Shown: positions 17,760-27,857, counted from the first letter of the stretch. The stretch is DNA of 64,000 nt from Fidelibacterota bacterium (GCA_029936965.1 JAPYRG010000005.1:1-64000); one strand, 5' to 3'. Notes: generated from the sequence alone by a model not told the origin. Translations and numbers: made by a program.

Positions 17760-18385
17760 TGTCATTATTTGATAGCAAATCCAGACAAGTCCTCAAAGAC
17801 CCCTTAATGCAGGATAATCCTATTACGTTGCAGGTATTAGGAATATGCTCCGCATTGGCAGTAACCGTAAAAATGGATACGGCCATAGTAATGTCTATTG
17901 CGGTGATTTTTGTTCTTACGATGTCTAACACAGTAGTATCAATTTTTAGAAATATGATTCCCTCACGTGTACGAATTATTTTCGCTCTCTTAGTTATCTC
18001 TTCTTTAGTTACCTTAACGGATCAATATCTAAAAGCATATATGTATGATATGAGCAAACAATTAAATGTGTTCTTGGCATTAATAATTACAAATTGTATA
18101 GTTTTGGGAAGAGCTGAAGCGTTTGCTATGAAAGAAGGTCCTTGGAGGTCATTCTTAGATGGACTTGGGAATGCATTGGGTTACGGTATAATATTGGTTG
18201 CAGTTTCTGCTTTTCGCGAATTCTTTGGTAGTGGTTCCTTGATGGGTTATCAAATAATATCAGAAGAAATGTATGCTTCTGGATACCAAGATAATGGGTT
18301 AATTGCTTTTCCGCCAGGCGCATTTATTATCCTTGGATTAATTATATGGGTACAGCGTACAATTGGTAAAATAGAGGAAGAATGA
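17759..18385 (+). CDS. nqrD: Na+-translocating NADH:quinone reductase subunit D
   Basis: This 208-residue membrane subunit has six helices and is paired with NqrE as an inverted repeat in the membrane. The two cysteines expected to ligate the intramembrane iron-sulfur site are visible: C30 in [16 protein letters not shown] and C113 in [37 protein letters not shown] is the conserved later part. It starts at the last base of nqrC and is followed by nqrE after one base. Confidence 0.94.
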   Translation: MSLFDSKSRQVLKDPLMQDNPITLQVLGICSALAVTVKMDTAIVMSIAVIFVLTMSNTVVSIFRNMIPSRVRIIFALLVISSLVTLTDQYLKAYMYDMSKQLNVFLALIITNCIVLGRAEAFAMKEGPWRSFLDGLGNALGYGIILVAVSAFREFFGSGSLMGYQIISEEMYASGYQDNGLIAFPPGAFIILGLIIWVQRTIGKIEEE

Positions 18386-18386
18386 T

Positions 18387-18998
18387 TTGTTAGAACATTA
18401 TTTAAGTTTAGCTACTAAAGCAATATTTATTGAGAATATTCTACTAGCCTATTTTCTTGGTATGTGCTCATTCTTAGCAATTTCTAAACGTGTAGATACA
18501 AGTATTGGACTTGGATTTGCGGTAACTTTTGTATTAACTATAACAGCGCCTGCAAACTGGGCAATCCATCATTATTTTTTGGAAGATGGTGCGCTTTCCT
18601 GGGCAGGGTTGCCTGAAGTAGATCTAAGTTTTTTGAATTTTATTGTTTTTATTGCTGTCATTGCAGCAATGGTACAGCTAGTAGAATTGATTCTAGATCG
18701 GTTTTCAGAGAAATTATATCATAATCTAGGAATATTCCTTCCGTTGATTGCAGTGAACTGTTCCATATTAGGAGGTTCATTGTTTTTAGTAGAAAGAGAT
18801 TATAACTTTATGGAATCTACTATTTTTGGATTTGGTTCAGGTTTAGGTTGGTTTTTAGCGATTGCATCAATGTCTTCAATAAGGTATAAACTCCGTTATT
18901 CTAATGTGCCATTAAGATTAAAAGGTCTTGGTATAACTATGTTGTTAACTGGTTTATTATCAATGGCTTTCATGGCATTTTCTGGAATTGATTTATAA
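18387..18998 (+). CDS. nqrE: Na+-translocating NADH:quinone reductase subunit E
   Basis: This 203-residue membrane subunit is homologous to NqrD with opposite topology. Conserved cysteines C27 ([16 protein letters not shown]) and C125 ([17 protein letters not shown]) supply the other half of the intramembrane iron-sulfur site. The sequence [20 protein letters not shown] is typical. The start is a TTG right after the nqrD stop, giving [20 protein letters not shown], the normal N-terminus. It overlaps nqrF by one base. Confidence 0.94.
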   Translation: MLEHYLSLATKAIFIENILLAYFLGMCSFLAISKRVDTSIGLGFAVTFVLTITAPANWAIHHYFLEDGALSWAGLPEVDLSFLNFIVFIAVIAAMVQLVELILDRFSEKLYHNLGIFLPLIAVNCSILGGSLFLVERDYNFMESTIFGFGSGLGWFLAIASMSSIRYKLRYSNVPLRLKGLGITMLLTGLLSMAFMAFSGIDL

Positions 18999-20233
18999 TG
19001 ATTATTGCAACTACTATTTCTGGAATTTTAGTATTTACAGGTGTCATACTAATATTAGTCCTTATATTGAATTTTGCTCAATCAAAATTATTGCCGCAGG
19101 AAGAGGTCTTTCTTACTATAAATGATAAATCTGATGAAGCCATTAATGTTGCACCTGGATCTACCTTATTATCTGCGTTATCTGGACAAAAAATCTTTTT
19201 ACCTTCAGCTTGTGGTGGAGGCGGCACATGTGCTTTATGTAAATGTCAAGTATTGGATGGGGGTGGAGATATTTTACCAACTGAGACAAGTCATATTAAT
19301 AGAAATGAAGCAAAAGATAATTGGCGACTTTCTTGTCAGGTAAAAATTAAACAGGATATGAAAATTCGTGTTCCTGATGAAATATTTAATATACAGAAAT
19401 GGGAATGCACTGTTAGATCAAATGAAAATGTTGCCACTTTTATAAAAGAGTTGATTCTTGAACTGCCTGAAGGAGAAAATCTTAATTTTACTGCAGGGGG
19501 ATATATTCAAATTGATATTCCTGAATATCATAATTTAACCTATTCAGATTTTGCAGTTGAGGATCAGTATCATCCAAATTGGGATAAATATAATATCTGG
19601 GATTTGGTTGCAAATAATGATGAAGAATGTTTTCGAGCCTATTCCATGGCAAACCACCCTGCGGAAGGAAATAAGATGATGCTAAATGTCCGTATTGCAA
19701 CCCCACCCCCCCCACTTTGGGATACTGTTCCTCCTGGAATAGCCTCATCATTTATTTTTAATCTCAAAGAAAATGATAAAGTAACTATTTCAGGTCCTTA
19801 TGGAGATTTTTTTGCTAAAAATACTGATAGAGAAATGGTCTATATTGGTGGTGGCGCAGGAATGGCGCCAATGCGTAGTCATTTATTTGATTTATTTCAT
19901 TCTAAAAAGACAAATAGAAAGGTCTCATTTTGGTATGGAGCAAGATCATTAAGAGAAATGTTTTATGAAAAAAACTTTAAAGATATTGTTGAAAAATTTT
20001 CAAACTTTTCATTTCATGTTGCAATGTCAGAACCTCTCCCTGAAGACAATTGGAATGGGCCTACTGGATTTATTCATCAAGTTGTTCTAGATAATTACCT
20101 TAATGAACACGAAGATCCTACAGAGATAGAATATTATCTATGCGGTCCTCCATTAATGATTGATGCATGTCAAAAAATGCTTTATAAATTAGGTGTTGAA
20201 CAGGAAATGATTGCTTATGATAGTTTTGGATAA
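18998..20233 (+). CDS. nqrF: Na+-translocating NADH:quinone reductase subunit F
   Basis: This electron-input subunit has an N-terminal membrane helix (residues 4-26), a 2Fe-2S ferredoxin domain with C72, C78, C81 and C113 (ACGGGGTCALCKC ... LSCQV), then an FAD/NADH reductase module. The FAD motif RAYSMANHP and the nucleotide-binding GGGAGMAPMRSHLFDL are clear, as is the C-terminal YYLCGPPLMIDACQKML. At 411 residues it is a normal NqrF. It closes the long operon and converges with nqrM, with nine bases between stops. Confidence 0.95.
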   Translation: MIIATTISGILVFTGVILILVLILNFAQSKLLPQEEVFLTINDKSDEAINVAPGSTLLSALSGQKIFLPSACGGGGTCALCKCQVLDGGGDILPTETSHINRNEAKDNWRLSCQVKIKQDMKIRVPDEIFNIQKWECTVRSNENVATFIKELILELPEGENLNFTAGGYIQIDIPEYHNLTYSDFAVEDQYHPNWDKYNIWDLVANNDEECFRAYSMANHPAEGNKMMLNVRIATPPPPLWDTVPPGIASSFIFNLKENDKVTISGPYGDFFAKNTDREMVYIGGGAGMAPMRSHLFDLFHSKKTNRKVSFWYGARSLREMFYEKNFKDIVEKFSNFSFHVAMSEPLPEDNWNGPTGFIHQVVLDNYLNEHEDPTEIEYYLCGPPLMIDACQKMLYKLGVEQEMIAYDSFG

Positions 20234-20242
20234 TAATTCAAT

Positions 20243-20425
20243 TTAGATTTTATTAGTATCTGATAGCTGTCCTTCACATTTATTAATATCGCCACCACAT
20301 ACAGAGCATGATCCATCCGGATTTCCTCCACAAGACCCGCTTAATGGTTTATCATTAAATATTACTCCTATTGACATTAATAGAATAGCAAATAATAGAA
20401 TGATTATTCCGATAATAATATCCAT
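20243..20425 (-). CDS. nqrM: Na+-NQR maturation protein NqrM
   Basis: This 60-residue protein has one N-terminal helix (residues 3-23) and a Cys-rich tail: C32, C40, C43 and C50 in the pattern SGSCGG...SCSVCGGD...KC. That matches NqrM (formerly DUF539), known to be required for maturation of the Na+-NQR, probably by supplying iron to the NqrD/NqrE site. The GVIFNDKPLSGSCGG stretch is the family core. It lies on the opposite strand just beyond nqrF, so it is not in the nqr transcript but clearly linked in function. The flavin transferase ApbE, the other maturation factor, is not here. Confidence 0.87.
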   Translation of the reverse strand: MDIIIGIIILLFAILLMSIGVIFNDKPLSGSCGGNPDGSCSVCGGDINKCEGQLSDTNKI

Positions 20426-20550
20426 TTACAAATTTAATCTAAATCAATCAATTCTGTAAAAGATGATTTTATATTACAATATTTATTATGATTTAATTAT
20501 GAAAAGAGTAATTTTAGAACTTATTTTTAATAAAAATAATTATATAAGAA

Positions 20551-21987
20551 ATGAAATATTTGAAATATATCTATTTGTTATTTCTTTTTCCTATCCAGTT
20601 ATTTGGAGCAAGTGGAGAGATGTCCAATCATTCCCCTCATCTTGACGGGTCAATATTAACTATTTATTGGGTTATTCCTTTTGCAGGTATTCTTTTATCG
20701 ATTGCAATCTTTCCACTTGTAGCACCGAACTTTTGGCATAAAAATTTTGGAAAAGTTTCATTGTTTTGGGCTATTTCTTTACTTATACCTTTATTATTTA
20801 GTCAGTATATAGGCTTTAACGTTACTTTATATGAAGTACTTCATGTAGGCCTATTAGAATATGTACCATTTATAATCCTTTTACTGGCATTATTTACTAT
20901 TTCTGGCGGTGTTCGACTTAAAGGGAGCCTTGTTGGAAAACCTATTGTTAATGTATCAATTATTTTAATTGGCACATTACTAGCTAGCTGGATGGGGACA
21001 ACAGGTGCCGCAATGTTATTAATTCGTCCTATTATTCGTGCCAATCAAGAACGTAAATATAAAGTACATACCATTGTATTCTTTATATTCTTGGTTGCCA
21101 ATATTGGGGGTTCTTTAACTCCTTTGGGTGACCCTCCTTTATTTTTAGGATTTTTGAAAGGGGTCTCTTTCTTCTGGACAACTTCTGCAATGTTTTTGCC
21201 CATGTTAATGGTTGTATGCTATCTAATCATTGTTTATTTCTTAATTGATAGTTACTTGTATAAAAAAGAAGATATTTCAGCTATAGAAAATAATGATAAT
21301 ACAAATGCCGAAAAACTTTCATTAGATGGATCATTTAATCTGTTATTACTTTTAGGTGTCATTGGTTCTGTTTTGCTGAGTGGTTTTTGGAAACCACATA
21401 TACATTTTTCAATTTATCATGTACATGTAGAGTTGCAGAATTTAACTCGTGATATTCTACTTCTATTATTAACATATTTGAGTTGGCAACAAACACCACA
21501 GAGCATAAGGAAGAAAAATGAGTATACTTGGTTTCCCATTGTAGAGGTAGCAAAATTATTTGCTGGGATATTTATTACTATTATACCTGCAATTGCTATA
21601 TTAAAGGCGGGCGATAAAGGAGCTCTTGCTACCATTATTCAATCTGTATCCAATGAATCTGGCCCTGTAAATTTCATGTATTTTTGGTTAACAGGTATTT
21701 TATCTAGTTTCTTAGATAATGCTCCAACATATCTAGTATTTTTTAATACTGCTGGGGGTGACCCTACGTTACTAATGAATGATAATTATAATACACTTCT
21801 AGCAATTTCTGCTGGTGCTGTATTTATGGGGGCTAATACATATATTGGTAATGCTCCTAATTTTATGGTTAAATCGATATCTGAATCCTCAGGTATTGAA
21901 ATGCCAAGTTTTTTTGGTTATTTAGTCAAATATTCTTTACCTATTCTACTTCCTATTTTCATTATTGTTAGCTTGGTCTTTTTCTAG
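20551..21987 (+). CDS. sodium:proton antiporter (NhaD/CitMHS-like)
   Basis: This 478-residue polytopic membrane protein has a signal-like first helix and about twelve further hydrophobic segments. Motifs fit the ion-transporter superfamily members annotated as sodium:proton antiporters or putative citrate transporters: GTTGAAMLLIRPIIRAN, NIGGSLTPLGDPPLFLGFLKG and SSFLDNAPTYLVFFNTA, the last two being the repeated NxGGxLTPxGDPP and xDNAPT hairpin elements. Placement beside nqr and nqrM suggests exchange of Na+ with H+ to use or balance the sodium gradient; the substrate is not proved by sequence. ATG 20551 is preferred. The stop overlaps the GTG start of the next gene. Confidence 0.82.
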   Translation: MKYLKYIYLLFLFPIQLFGASGEMSNHSPHLDGSILTIYWVIPFAGILLSIAIFPLVAPNFWHKNFGKVSLFWAISLLIPLLFSQYIGFNVTLYEVLHVGLLEYVPFIILLLALFTISGGVRLKGSLVGKPIVNVSIILIGTLLASWMGTTGAAMLLIRPIIRANQERKYKVHTIVFFIFLVANIGGSLTPLGDPPLFLGFLKGVSFFWTTSAMFLPMLMVVCYLIIVYFLIDSYLYKKEDISAIENNDNTNAEKLSLDGSFNLLLLLGVIGSVLLSGFWKPHIHFSIYHVHVELQNLTRDILLLLLTYLSWQQTPQSIRKKNEYTWFPIVEVAKLFAGIFITIIPAIAILKAGDKGALATIIQSVSNESGPVNFMYFWLTGILSSFLDNAPTYLVFFNTAGGDPTLLMNDNYNTLLAISAGAVFMGANTYIGNAPNFMVKSISESSGIEMPSFFGYLVKYSLPILLPIFIIVSLVFF

Positions 21988-22526
21988 TGCGTATTACAAA
22001 AGTTACTACGAAAACCGGCGATAAAGGTAAAACAGCCCTTGGTGATGGCAGCCGAGTATCGAAAGACAGCTTGCGCATTCATTGTTTAGGCGCTATTGAT
22101 GAGTTAAATGCTTCTATTGGGTTAGCAGCTGTATTATTACCAATAAAACCAGAAATTGATTTTAAATCCATTCAGAACGATCTATTTAATATTGGCGCAG
22201 AGATTTCGATTCCTATTTCTGAAAAAGTATTCCTTAAAAAAGATCGTATCATTTATCTTGATCAAGAGATTGAATTAATTAATAATGATTTGCCTCCTTT
22301 AAAAGAATTTATTTTACCTGGTGGTAATGATATATGTTCAAGAATACACCTGGCCAGATCTATTTGTCGAAGAGCAGAACGCGATCTTGTCTCGTTAAAT
22401 AATAAGGAACAAATTTCACCTGAAATTCTTCAATACATTAATAGATTATCAGATTATTTATTTGTTGTTGCTAGATTGCTGATTAGAATCAGTGACAGCG
22501 ATGAAATTCAGTGGAATAGAAGCTAG
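21987..22526 (+). CDS. cob(I)yrinic acid a,c-diamide adenosyltransferase, PduO type
   Basis: This enzyme transfers the adenosyl group of ATP to cob(I)alamin, making adenosylcobalamin. Its 179 residues fit a PduO-type enzyme. The ATP-binding N-terminus VTTKTGDKGKTALGDGSRVSKDSLRIHCLGAIDELNASIG is diagnostic, as are HLARSICRRAERDLV and INRLSDYLFVVARL. The start is GTG 21987, overlapping the antiporter stop. A B12-dependent methylmalonyl-CoA mutase gene lies about 5 kb downstream on the same strand, which fits a role in supplying its cofactor. Confidence 0.9.
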   Translation: MRITKVTTKTGDKGKTALGDGSRVSKDSLRIHCLGAIDELNASIGLAAVLLPIKPEIDFKSIQNDLFNIGAEISIPISEKVFLKKDRIIYLDQEIELINNDLPPLKEFILPGGNDICSRIHLARSICRRAERDLVSLNNKEQISPEILQYINRLSDYLFVVARLLIRISDSDEIQWNRS

Positions 22527-22598
22527 CTAAAAATACTATTAATGGTTTATTAATTAATATCTAATAATTATAAATTCTATCTTGAATCAAGTATTAAA

Positions 22599-23606
22599 AT
22601 GATTGATTGGAAACATATAAATAACTACATAAACGAAGCAGATACAATTTTGCTTACAATGCATGAAAACCCTGATGGCGATGGCCTAGGAAGCGCTACG
22701 GCTATGTATCATTATTTGAAGGAAATTAAAAAAGACTGTCGAATACTTAATGTTTCTTTGTTGCCTGTTGAATATGATTTTCTAAATAAAGATGATATTA
22801 TTGAAACGTATGACCCAGATGTTCATAATTCCTGGATTTCTACTGTAGATTTAGCAATAATTTTTGATGTGGGAGATTATAAAAGGATTAGAGAACTAAA
22901 AACGCAAATTAAAGATAATAAAATCAAAACGTTAAATATTGACCATCATCCTCATCCAAAAGAACATCCATTTACCTATAATATTGTTGATTTAAATGCT
23001 GCTTCAACTGGTGATATGGTTTATGATTATATAAAGAGTGTTAGAAAAGGAAAAATATCTAAGTTAATGGCTAAAGGTATTTATACTGCTGTAATGACAG
23101 ATACAGGGTGTTTTCGATATTCAAATACAAATACTCATTGCCATAATATCGCCATTGAGTGTATTGAAGTGGGTATAGATACTACAAATATTTATCAAAT
23201 AATTTATGAATCAAGCTCTCAATCAAGAATTGCTTTATTAGGAAAAATACTGCAAAATATTCATTATGAATTAGACGGTGAATTTGCATGGTTCATCATT
23301 GATCAAAAATTGTTATCTAACGTTAAAGCTTCAAAAGCAGATGTTGAAGGGTTTAGCGATTTTGTTCGTACTATAAGAGGTGTTGAGGTGTCAATGATGG
23401 TCATGGAATATGAAGATCGGAATTGTAGACTAAATTTTCGTTCTACTGGAAAATATACTATTAATGGCGTTGCTATTGAACTAGGTGGAGGTGGACATAA
23501 ATTTGCTTCAGGAGCCATTGTAAATGACCCCTTGGATTCTGTAGTAAAAAATGCAGTAGAAAAAATGAAAAAGTCTATACTAGAACAACGTTCAGGTGTT
23601 GTATGA
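22599..23606 (+). CDS. DHH family phosphoesterase (NrnA-like oligoribonuclease/pAp phosphatase)
   Basis: This 335-residue protein has the two-domain DHH/DHHA1 organisation of NrnA. Metal-binding motifs are present in order: HENPDGDGLGS (residues 21-31), FDVGDYKRI, IDHHPHPKEHPF, TDTGCFRYSNT, and the DHHA1 signature ELGGGGHKFASGA near residue 295. Relatives degrade nanoRNAs and dephosphorylate 3'-phosphoadenosine 5'-phosphate; some also act on cyclic-dinucleotide products such as pApA, which is of interest because a diadenylate cyclase is encoded at 42761. It overlaps ispH by four bases. Confidence 0.88.
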   Translation: MIDWKHINNYINEADTILLTMHENPDGDGLGSATAMYHYLKEIKKDCRILNVSLLPVEYDFLNKDDIIETYDPDVHNSWISTVDLAIIFDVGDYKRIRELKTQIKDNKIKTLNIDHHPHPKEHPFTYNIVDLNAASTGDMVYDYIKSVRKGKISKLMAKGIYTAVMTDTGCFRYSNTNTHCHNIAIECIEVGIDTTNIYQIIYESSSQSRIALLGKILQNIHYELDGEFAWFIIDQKLLSNVKASKADVEGFSDFVRTIRGVEVSMMVMEYEDRNCRLNFRSTGKYTINGVAIELGGGGHKFASGAIVNDPLDSVVKNAVEKMKKSILEQRSGVV

Positions 23607-24466
23607 AAATATTATTAGCAAAAGATGCAGGATATTGTTTTGGAGTAAGAGACGCAGTTAATCTCGCGCATCAAACTGCAAAAGAAGAAGGTGAAGTCTT
23701 TATGCTTGGTGATATCGTCCACAATGAAAATGTTGTAAAAGAACTTGAAGAATCAGGTGTTAAAGTTGTAAAAAATCTAGATGAAGTACCGGATAATAAA
23801 CCAATTTTATTTCGCGCACATGGTACTGTGCCAGATATATGGAAAGAATCGAATGAAAGAGCGATGGATGTTGTAGATGCAACTTGCCCATTAGTTATAG
23901 AAATCCATGAAGAAGTAAAAAAATTAGATTCTGAAGATAGAAAAATTATAATAATTGGTGATCATGGGCACGATGAAGTAAATGGAATTAAAGAACAAGT
24001 CAAAGATGCTTTAGTAGTCTCAAGTTCAAAAGAAGCGATGAAATTAAGAAAAATGAAGAAAGCTGGTGTTGTTTCTCAGTCAACTCAAAGGATAGAGAAT
24101 GTACAGGCAATAATAAATATTTTGATGACGAAGGTGTTTGACTTACGGTTTGTAAACACAATTTGTTTTCCTACGAGAAGAAATCATGAACAGATAAAGA
24201 ATTTATCTGAGATTTGTGATATAATGATTGTTATAGGATCGTTTACAAGCGCTAATTCCAAACGATTAACAGAATTAGCTAAGATGAGAAACGAAAGGAC
24301 ATTTCAAGTTACGAGTGCAGAGGATTTAGATATTGACTGGTTTCAAAAATCTGATACAGTTGGTATATCTGCCGGAGCCTCAACACCTGATAGCATTATT
24401 AATCAAGTATTAGATGGAATTAAATCAATAGGAAAAATAACAGAGGAGGAGTTGGTTTATGAGTAA
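23603..24466 (+). CDS. ispH: 4-hydroxy-3-methylbut-2-enyl diphosphate reductase
   Basis: This is the last enzyme of the MEP isoprenoid pathway, reducing HMBPP to IPP and DMAPP with a 4Fe-4S cluster. The three cluster cysteines are visible: C12 ([12 protein letters not shown]), C95 (VVDATCPLV) and C188 ([12 protein letters not shown]). Substrate-contact histidines lie in [16 protein letters not shown] and DHGHDEVNG, and [14 protein letters not shown] is the conserved C-terminal substrate loop. The 287-residue length is normal. It overlaps the DHH gene upstream and pdxS downstream, and dxs of the same pathway follows two genes later. Confidence 0.95.
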   Translation: MKILLAKDAGYCFGVRDAVNLAHQTAKEEGEVFMLGDIVHNENVVKELEESGVKVVKNLDEVPDNKPILFRAHGTVPDIWKESNERAMDVVDATCPLVIEIHEEVKKLDSEDRKIIIIGDHGHDEVNGIKEQVKDALVVSSSKEAMKLRKMKKAGVVSQSTQRIENVQAIINILMTKVFDLRFVNTICFPTRRNHEQIKNLSEICDIMIVIGSFTSANSKRLTELAKMRNERTFQVTSAEDLDIDWFQKSDTVGISAGASTPDSIINQVLDGIKSIGKITEEELVYE

Positions 24467-25340
24467 AGGATCTTTTGAAGTGAAAGTTGGGTTGGCTGAA
24501 ATGCTAAAAGGTGGCGTCATTATGGATGTAACGGATTCTAAGCAAGCAAAAATCGCTGAAGATGCTGGGGCAGTTGCTGTAATGGCACTTGAGCGTATAC
24601 CAGCTGACATAAGAGTTGATGGAGGTATTGCTCGTATGAGCGATCCTTCAATGATAAAAGAAATCCAAGACACCGTATCTATACCAGTAATGGCAAAATG
24701 CCGTATTGGTCATTTTGCTGAAGCTCAAATATTAGAAGCGCTGGAAATTGATTTTATTGATGAAAGTGAAGTCCTAACACCTGCTGATGAAAAAAATCAT
24801 ATTTGGAAACATTCTTTTAAAGTTCCTTTTGTTTGTGGGTGCAGAAATTTAGGTGAAGCTCTTAGAAGAATTGGAGAAGGCGCTGCATTAATTCGCACAA
24901 AGGGTGAAGCTGGAAGTGGGAATATTGTTGAGGCAGTTAGACATATGCGGGAAGTTCAATCAAATATAAAAAAACTATCAAAAATGGATGATGATGAATT
25001 AATGGCTGCATCAAAAGATATGGGAGCACCTTTTGCTCTTGTTCAACAGGTTTCAAATTTGGGTAAATTGCCTGTTCCAAATTTTGCAGCTGGCGGAATT
25101 GCTACACCTGCTGATGCTTCATTGATGATGCAGCTTGGCGCAGAAACAGCATTTGTTGGTTCGGGAATATTTAAATCAGAAGATCCTGCAAGTCGTGCAA
25201 CAGCAATTGTAGAAGCTGTAACATATTTCGAGGATCCAGATAAATTACTTAATGTATCAACCGGTTTGAAATCAGCAATGAAAGGTTTAGATATATCAGA
25301 AATTCCTGAGGATCAATTGCTACAGGAGAGAGGGTGGTAA
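24459..25340 (+). CDS. pdxS: pyridoxal 5'-phosphate synthase lyase subunit
   Basis: This synthase subunit of the DXP-independent vitamin B6 pathway combines ribose 5-phosphate, glyceraldehyde 3-phosphate and ammonia into PLP. It has 293 residues. Conserved features are [21 protein letters not shown], the imine-forming lysine K80 in [11 protein letters not shown], the second lysine K148 in [21 protein letters not shown], and [16 protein letters not shown] with GSGIFKS for phosphate binding. It overlaps ispH by eight bases and pdxT by seven, so the pair is coupled in the same operon. Confidence 0.97.
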   Translation: MSKGSFEVKVGLAEMLKGGVIMDVTDSKQAKIAEDAGAVAVMALERIPADIRVDGGIARMSDPSMIKEIQDTVSIPVMAKCRIGHFAEAQILEALEIDFIDESEVLTPADEKNHIWKHSFKVPFVCGCRNLGEALRRIGEGAALIRTKGEAGSGNIVEAVRHMREVQSNIKKLSKMDDDELMAASKDMGAPFALVQQVSNLGKLPVPNFAAGGIATPADASLMMQLGAETAFVGSGIFKSEDPASRATAIVEAVTYFEDPDKLLNVSTGLKSAMKGLDISEIPEDQLLQERGW

Positions 25341-25933
25341 AAAAAATAGGTATATTAGCCCTACAAGGGAATTTTCAAAAACATAAGTTGATACTTGATC
25401 AATTAGGTGTGGAATCAACTTATGTACGATATAGTTCAAGCCTAGATGATGTAAATGGGCTAATTATCCCTGGTGGAGAATCAACTACAATGACAAAACT
25501 GCTTGATCGCTCAGGATTATTTGAATCCATAGTTTCATTTGCAGATAAAAATCCAATATTAGGTACTTGTGCAGGATTAATTATGATGGCTAATAACGCA
25601 ATGGATGATCGCGTAAATACATTTAAGTTATTAGATATTGATATAGAAAGAAATGCTTCAGGAAGACAAATTGATTCATTAGTTGAATCTTTGACTGTTA
25701 GCTATGATAATATTCAAAAAAGAATTGATGCAACTTTTATAAGAGCCCCAAAGATTATTCGCCATGGTAAAAATGTGAATGTAATAGCTTATTATAAAGG
25801 AACGCCATGTGCGGTTAAGTCTGGTAAACATGTTGGGCTTTCATTTCACCCTGAGCTGAATGGAGTTTCTCTCTTTCATGAGATTGCATTTAATAATATA
25901 ATTAATAATAAAGAAGGACTTCATGCAGCTTAA
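25334..25933 (+). CDS. pdxT: pyridoxal 5'-phosphate synthase glutaminase subunit
   Basis: This class I glutamine amidotransferase feeds ammonia to PdxS. The 199 residues include [13 protein letters not shown] at the N-terminus, [12 protein letters not shown] as oxyanion strand, the nucleophile C79 in LGTCAGLI, and the catalytic H172 and E174 in LSFHPEL. The start is GTG 25334, within the last codons of pdx[10 protein letters not shown] matches the family contact region. It overlaps dxs by 11 bases. Confidence 0.95.
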   Translation: MVKKIGILALQGNFQKHKLILDQLGVESTYVRYSSSLDDVNGLIIPGGESTTMTKLLDRSGLFESIVSFADKNPILGTCAGLIMMANNAMDDRVNTFKLLDIDIERNASGRQIDSLVESLTVSYDNIQKRIDATFIRAPKIIRHGKNVNVIAYYKGTPCAVKSGKHVGLSFHPELNGVSLFHEIAFNNIINNKEGLHAA

Positions 25934-27845
25934 ATATCTAAAGAATATTCATTCGCCTAAAGATATTAGAGATTATTCGTTAGAAGACTTACACAAATTA
26001 TCTGAAGAAGTTCGTAATTACACAATTGAAACTGTTACGCAAGTAGGTGGGCATCTAGCTTCTACATTAGGAGCTGTTGAACTAACAGTAGCTTTGCACT
26101 ATGTATTTAATACTCCAAAAGATAAACTGATTTGGGATGTAGGCCATCAGGCTTATGCGCATAAGATATTAACGGGTAGAATGAATCAAATGAATACAAT
26201 AAGACAATCTGGCGGATTAAGTGGTTTTTTAAAAAGATCTGAAAGTGAATATGATGTTTTTGGTGCTGGGCATGCCTCTACCTCTATATCAGCAGCTTTA
26301 GGCGTGGCTGCGGCTCGAGATCATAAAAATCAAGATTATAAAGTTGCTGCAATAATTGGTGATGGGTCATTGACAGGAGGTTTAGCATATGAAGGCTTAA
26401 ATAACTCTGGTATTTTAAATACACAGATTCTTGTAGTATTGAATGATAACGAGATGTCAATTAGCCCTAATGTGGGCGCAATAAGCAAATATTTGACTCG
26501 AATCACAACGAACCCTTTATATAACAAAATCAGGAATGAAATTTGGAATATTACTGATTCTTTCCCTTGGGGAAAGAGATTATCTAAAAAAATACTCCAA
26601 AAAATAGATGAAAGTTTAAAAGCCCTTTTGGTTCCAGGTGTGTTATTTGATGAGCTTGGTTTTCGTTATTTTGGCCCTTTAGATGGTCATGATATTAATG
26701 AACTAGTAAAAACATTGAAAAATATTAAGAATATTGATCAACCAGTCCTTTTGCATATAATAACGAAAAAAGGGAAAGGAATGGTTTCCACTAGTGAAAC
26801 TAATGGAGAATATTATAAAGATGCAGTAAAATTTCACGCGGTTAAACCTAATTCAAGCAATGGTCAATCAAAAAATCCGCCTATTAAAACGACACCTTCT
26901 TTTCAAGATGTTTTTGGATATTTATCCTGCGAGGTTGCTCGCAATCGCGATGACACTATTTGTATAACTGCAGCAATGAGAGAAGGAACTGGTTTGGTTC
27001 CATATGAAAAAGAATTTCCTAATAGGTATTTTGATGTAGGTATTGCTGAAGGACATGGTGTAACCTTTTCAGCAGGGTTTGCTACTGAAGGGTTAAGGCC
27101 AATAGTAGCTATTTATTCAACATTTCTACAACGTGCTTTTGATCATATTGTACATGATGTTGCTCTTCAACATTTGCCGGTTATATTTTGTATGGATAGA
27201 GCAGGAATTGCAGGAGAAGATGGGCCTACACATCATGGTTCTTTAGATATTGCTTATTTGCGTTGTATACAAGATATGGTTGTTTCTGCACCTAGAAATG
27301 GAAATGAGTTTCGTCACTTACTTTATTCTGCGCTGAATCAGAACGAAGCACCCTTTTCTATTCGCTATCCTAAATCAAGTGCAATTGATTTTGATGAAAA
27401 TGGACAAGCAGAGCTTTTACCTATAGGAAGTTGGGAAGTTTTACGCACAGGTTCAGATATAGCAGTTTTGACTGTGGGCCCAATTTCTTATGATGTCGAA
27501 AAAGCTGCTAAAGAACTGCACAATGACGGTATTTCAATCGAATTAGTTAATTGTCGTTTTATTAAGCCAATGGATGACAGTTATCTAAGATCTATAATAG
27601 ATCGATTTCAAGTTGTCCTAACAATTGAAGAAGGTGTAATTGTTGGTGGATTTGGTGATGCTGTATCTTCATGGCTATTAGAGAATAATTATCAAGGCAG
27701 TATAAAAAGATTAGGCTTACCAGATAGATTTATCCAGCATGGAAAGCGTGAACAACTTCTTTCGGATATTGGTTTAGATGAAAATGGAATAATTAATACA
27801 GTTAAATCGATGATAAATGTTACTAGTAATACCTTCATAGAATAA
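25923..27845 (+). CDS. dxs: 1-deoxy-D-xylulose-5-phosphate synthase
   Basis: This thiamine-diphosphate enzyme condenses pyruvate with glyceraldehyde 3-phosphate, the first step of the MEP isoprenoid pathway. It has 640 residues in the usual three domains. Motifs are GGHLASTLGAVELTVALHYVF, WDVGHQAYAHKILTGR, the ThDP/Mg motif IGDGSLTGGLAYEGLNN, the DIAGEDGPTHHG-like MDRAGIAGEDGPTHHGSLD, and the transketolase C-terminal domain with IEEGVIVGGFG. It shares the operon with ispH and pdxST, and both Dxs and PdxS consume glyceraldehyde 3-phosphate. The methylmalonyl-CoA mutase gene follows after 12 bases. Confidence 0.96.
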   Translation: MQLKYLKNIHSPKDIRDYSLEDLHKLSEEVRNYTIETVTQVGGHLASTLGAVELTVALHYVFNTPKDKLIWDVGHQAYAHKILTGRMNQMNTIRQSGGLSGFLKRSESEYDVFGAGHASTSISAALGVAAARDHKNQDYKVAAIIGDGSLTGGLAYEGLNNSGILNTQILVVLNDNEMSISPNVGAISKYLTRITTNPLYNKIRNEIWNITDSFPWGKRLSKKILQKIDESLKALLVPGVLFDELGFRYFGPLDGHDINELVKTLKNIKNIDQPVLLHIITKKGKGMVSTSETNGEYYKDAVKFHAVKPNSSNGQSKNPPIKTTPSFQDVFGYLSCEVARNRDDTICITAAMREGTGLVPYEKEFPNRYFDVGIAEGHGVTFSAGFATEGLRPIVAIYSTFLQRAFDHIVHDVALQHLPVIFCMDRAGIAGEDGPTHHGSLDIAYLRCIQDMVVSAPRNGNEFRHLLYSALNQNEAPFSIRYPKSSAIDFDENGQAELLPIGSWEVLRTGSDIAVLTVGPISYDVEKAAKELHNDGISIELVNCRFIKPMDDSYLRSIIDRFQVVLTIEEGVIVGGFGDAVSSWLLENNYQGSIKRLGLPDRFIQHGKREQLLSDIGLDENGIINTVKSMINVTSNTFIE

Positions 27846-27857
27846 TAAAAACTTTTT

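Noticed and set aside
14524-20233. Rnf complex instead of NQR
   Set aside because: NqrA (450 residues) and the FAD/NADH module of NqrF are present, and no RnfB or RnfC ferredoxin-type subunit is found.
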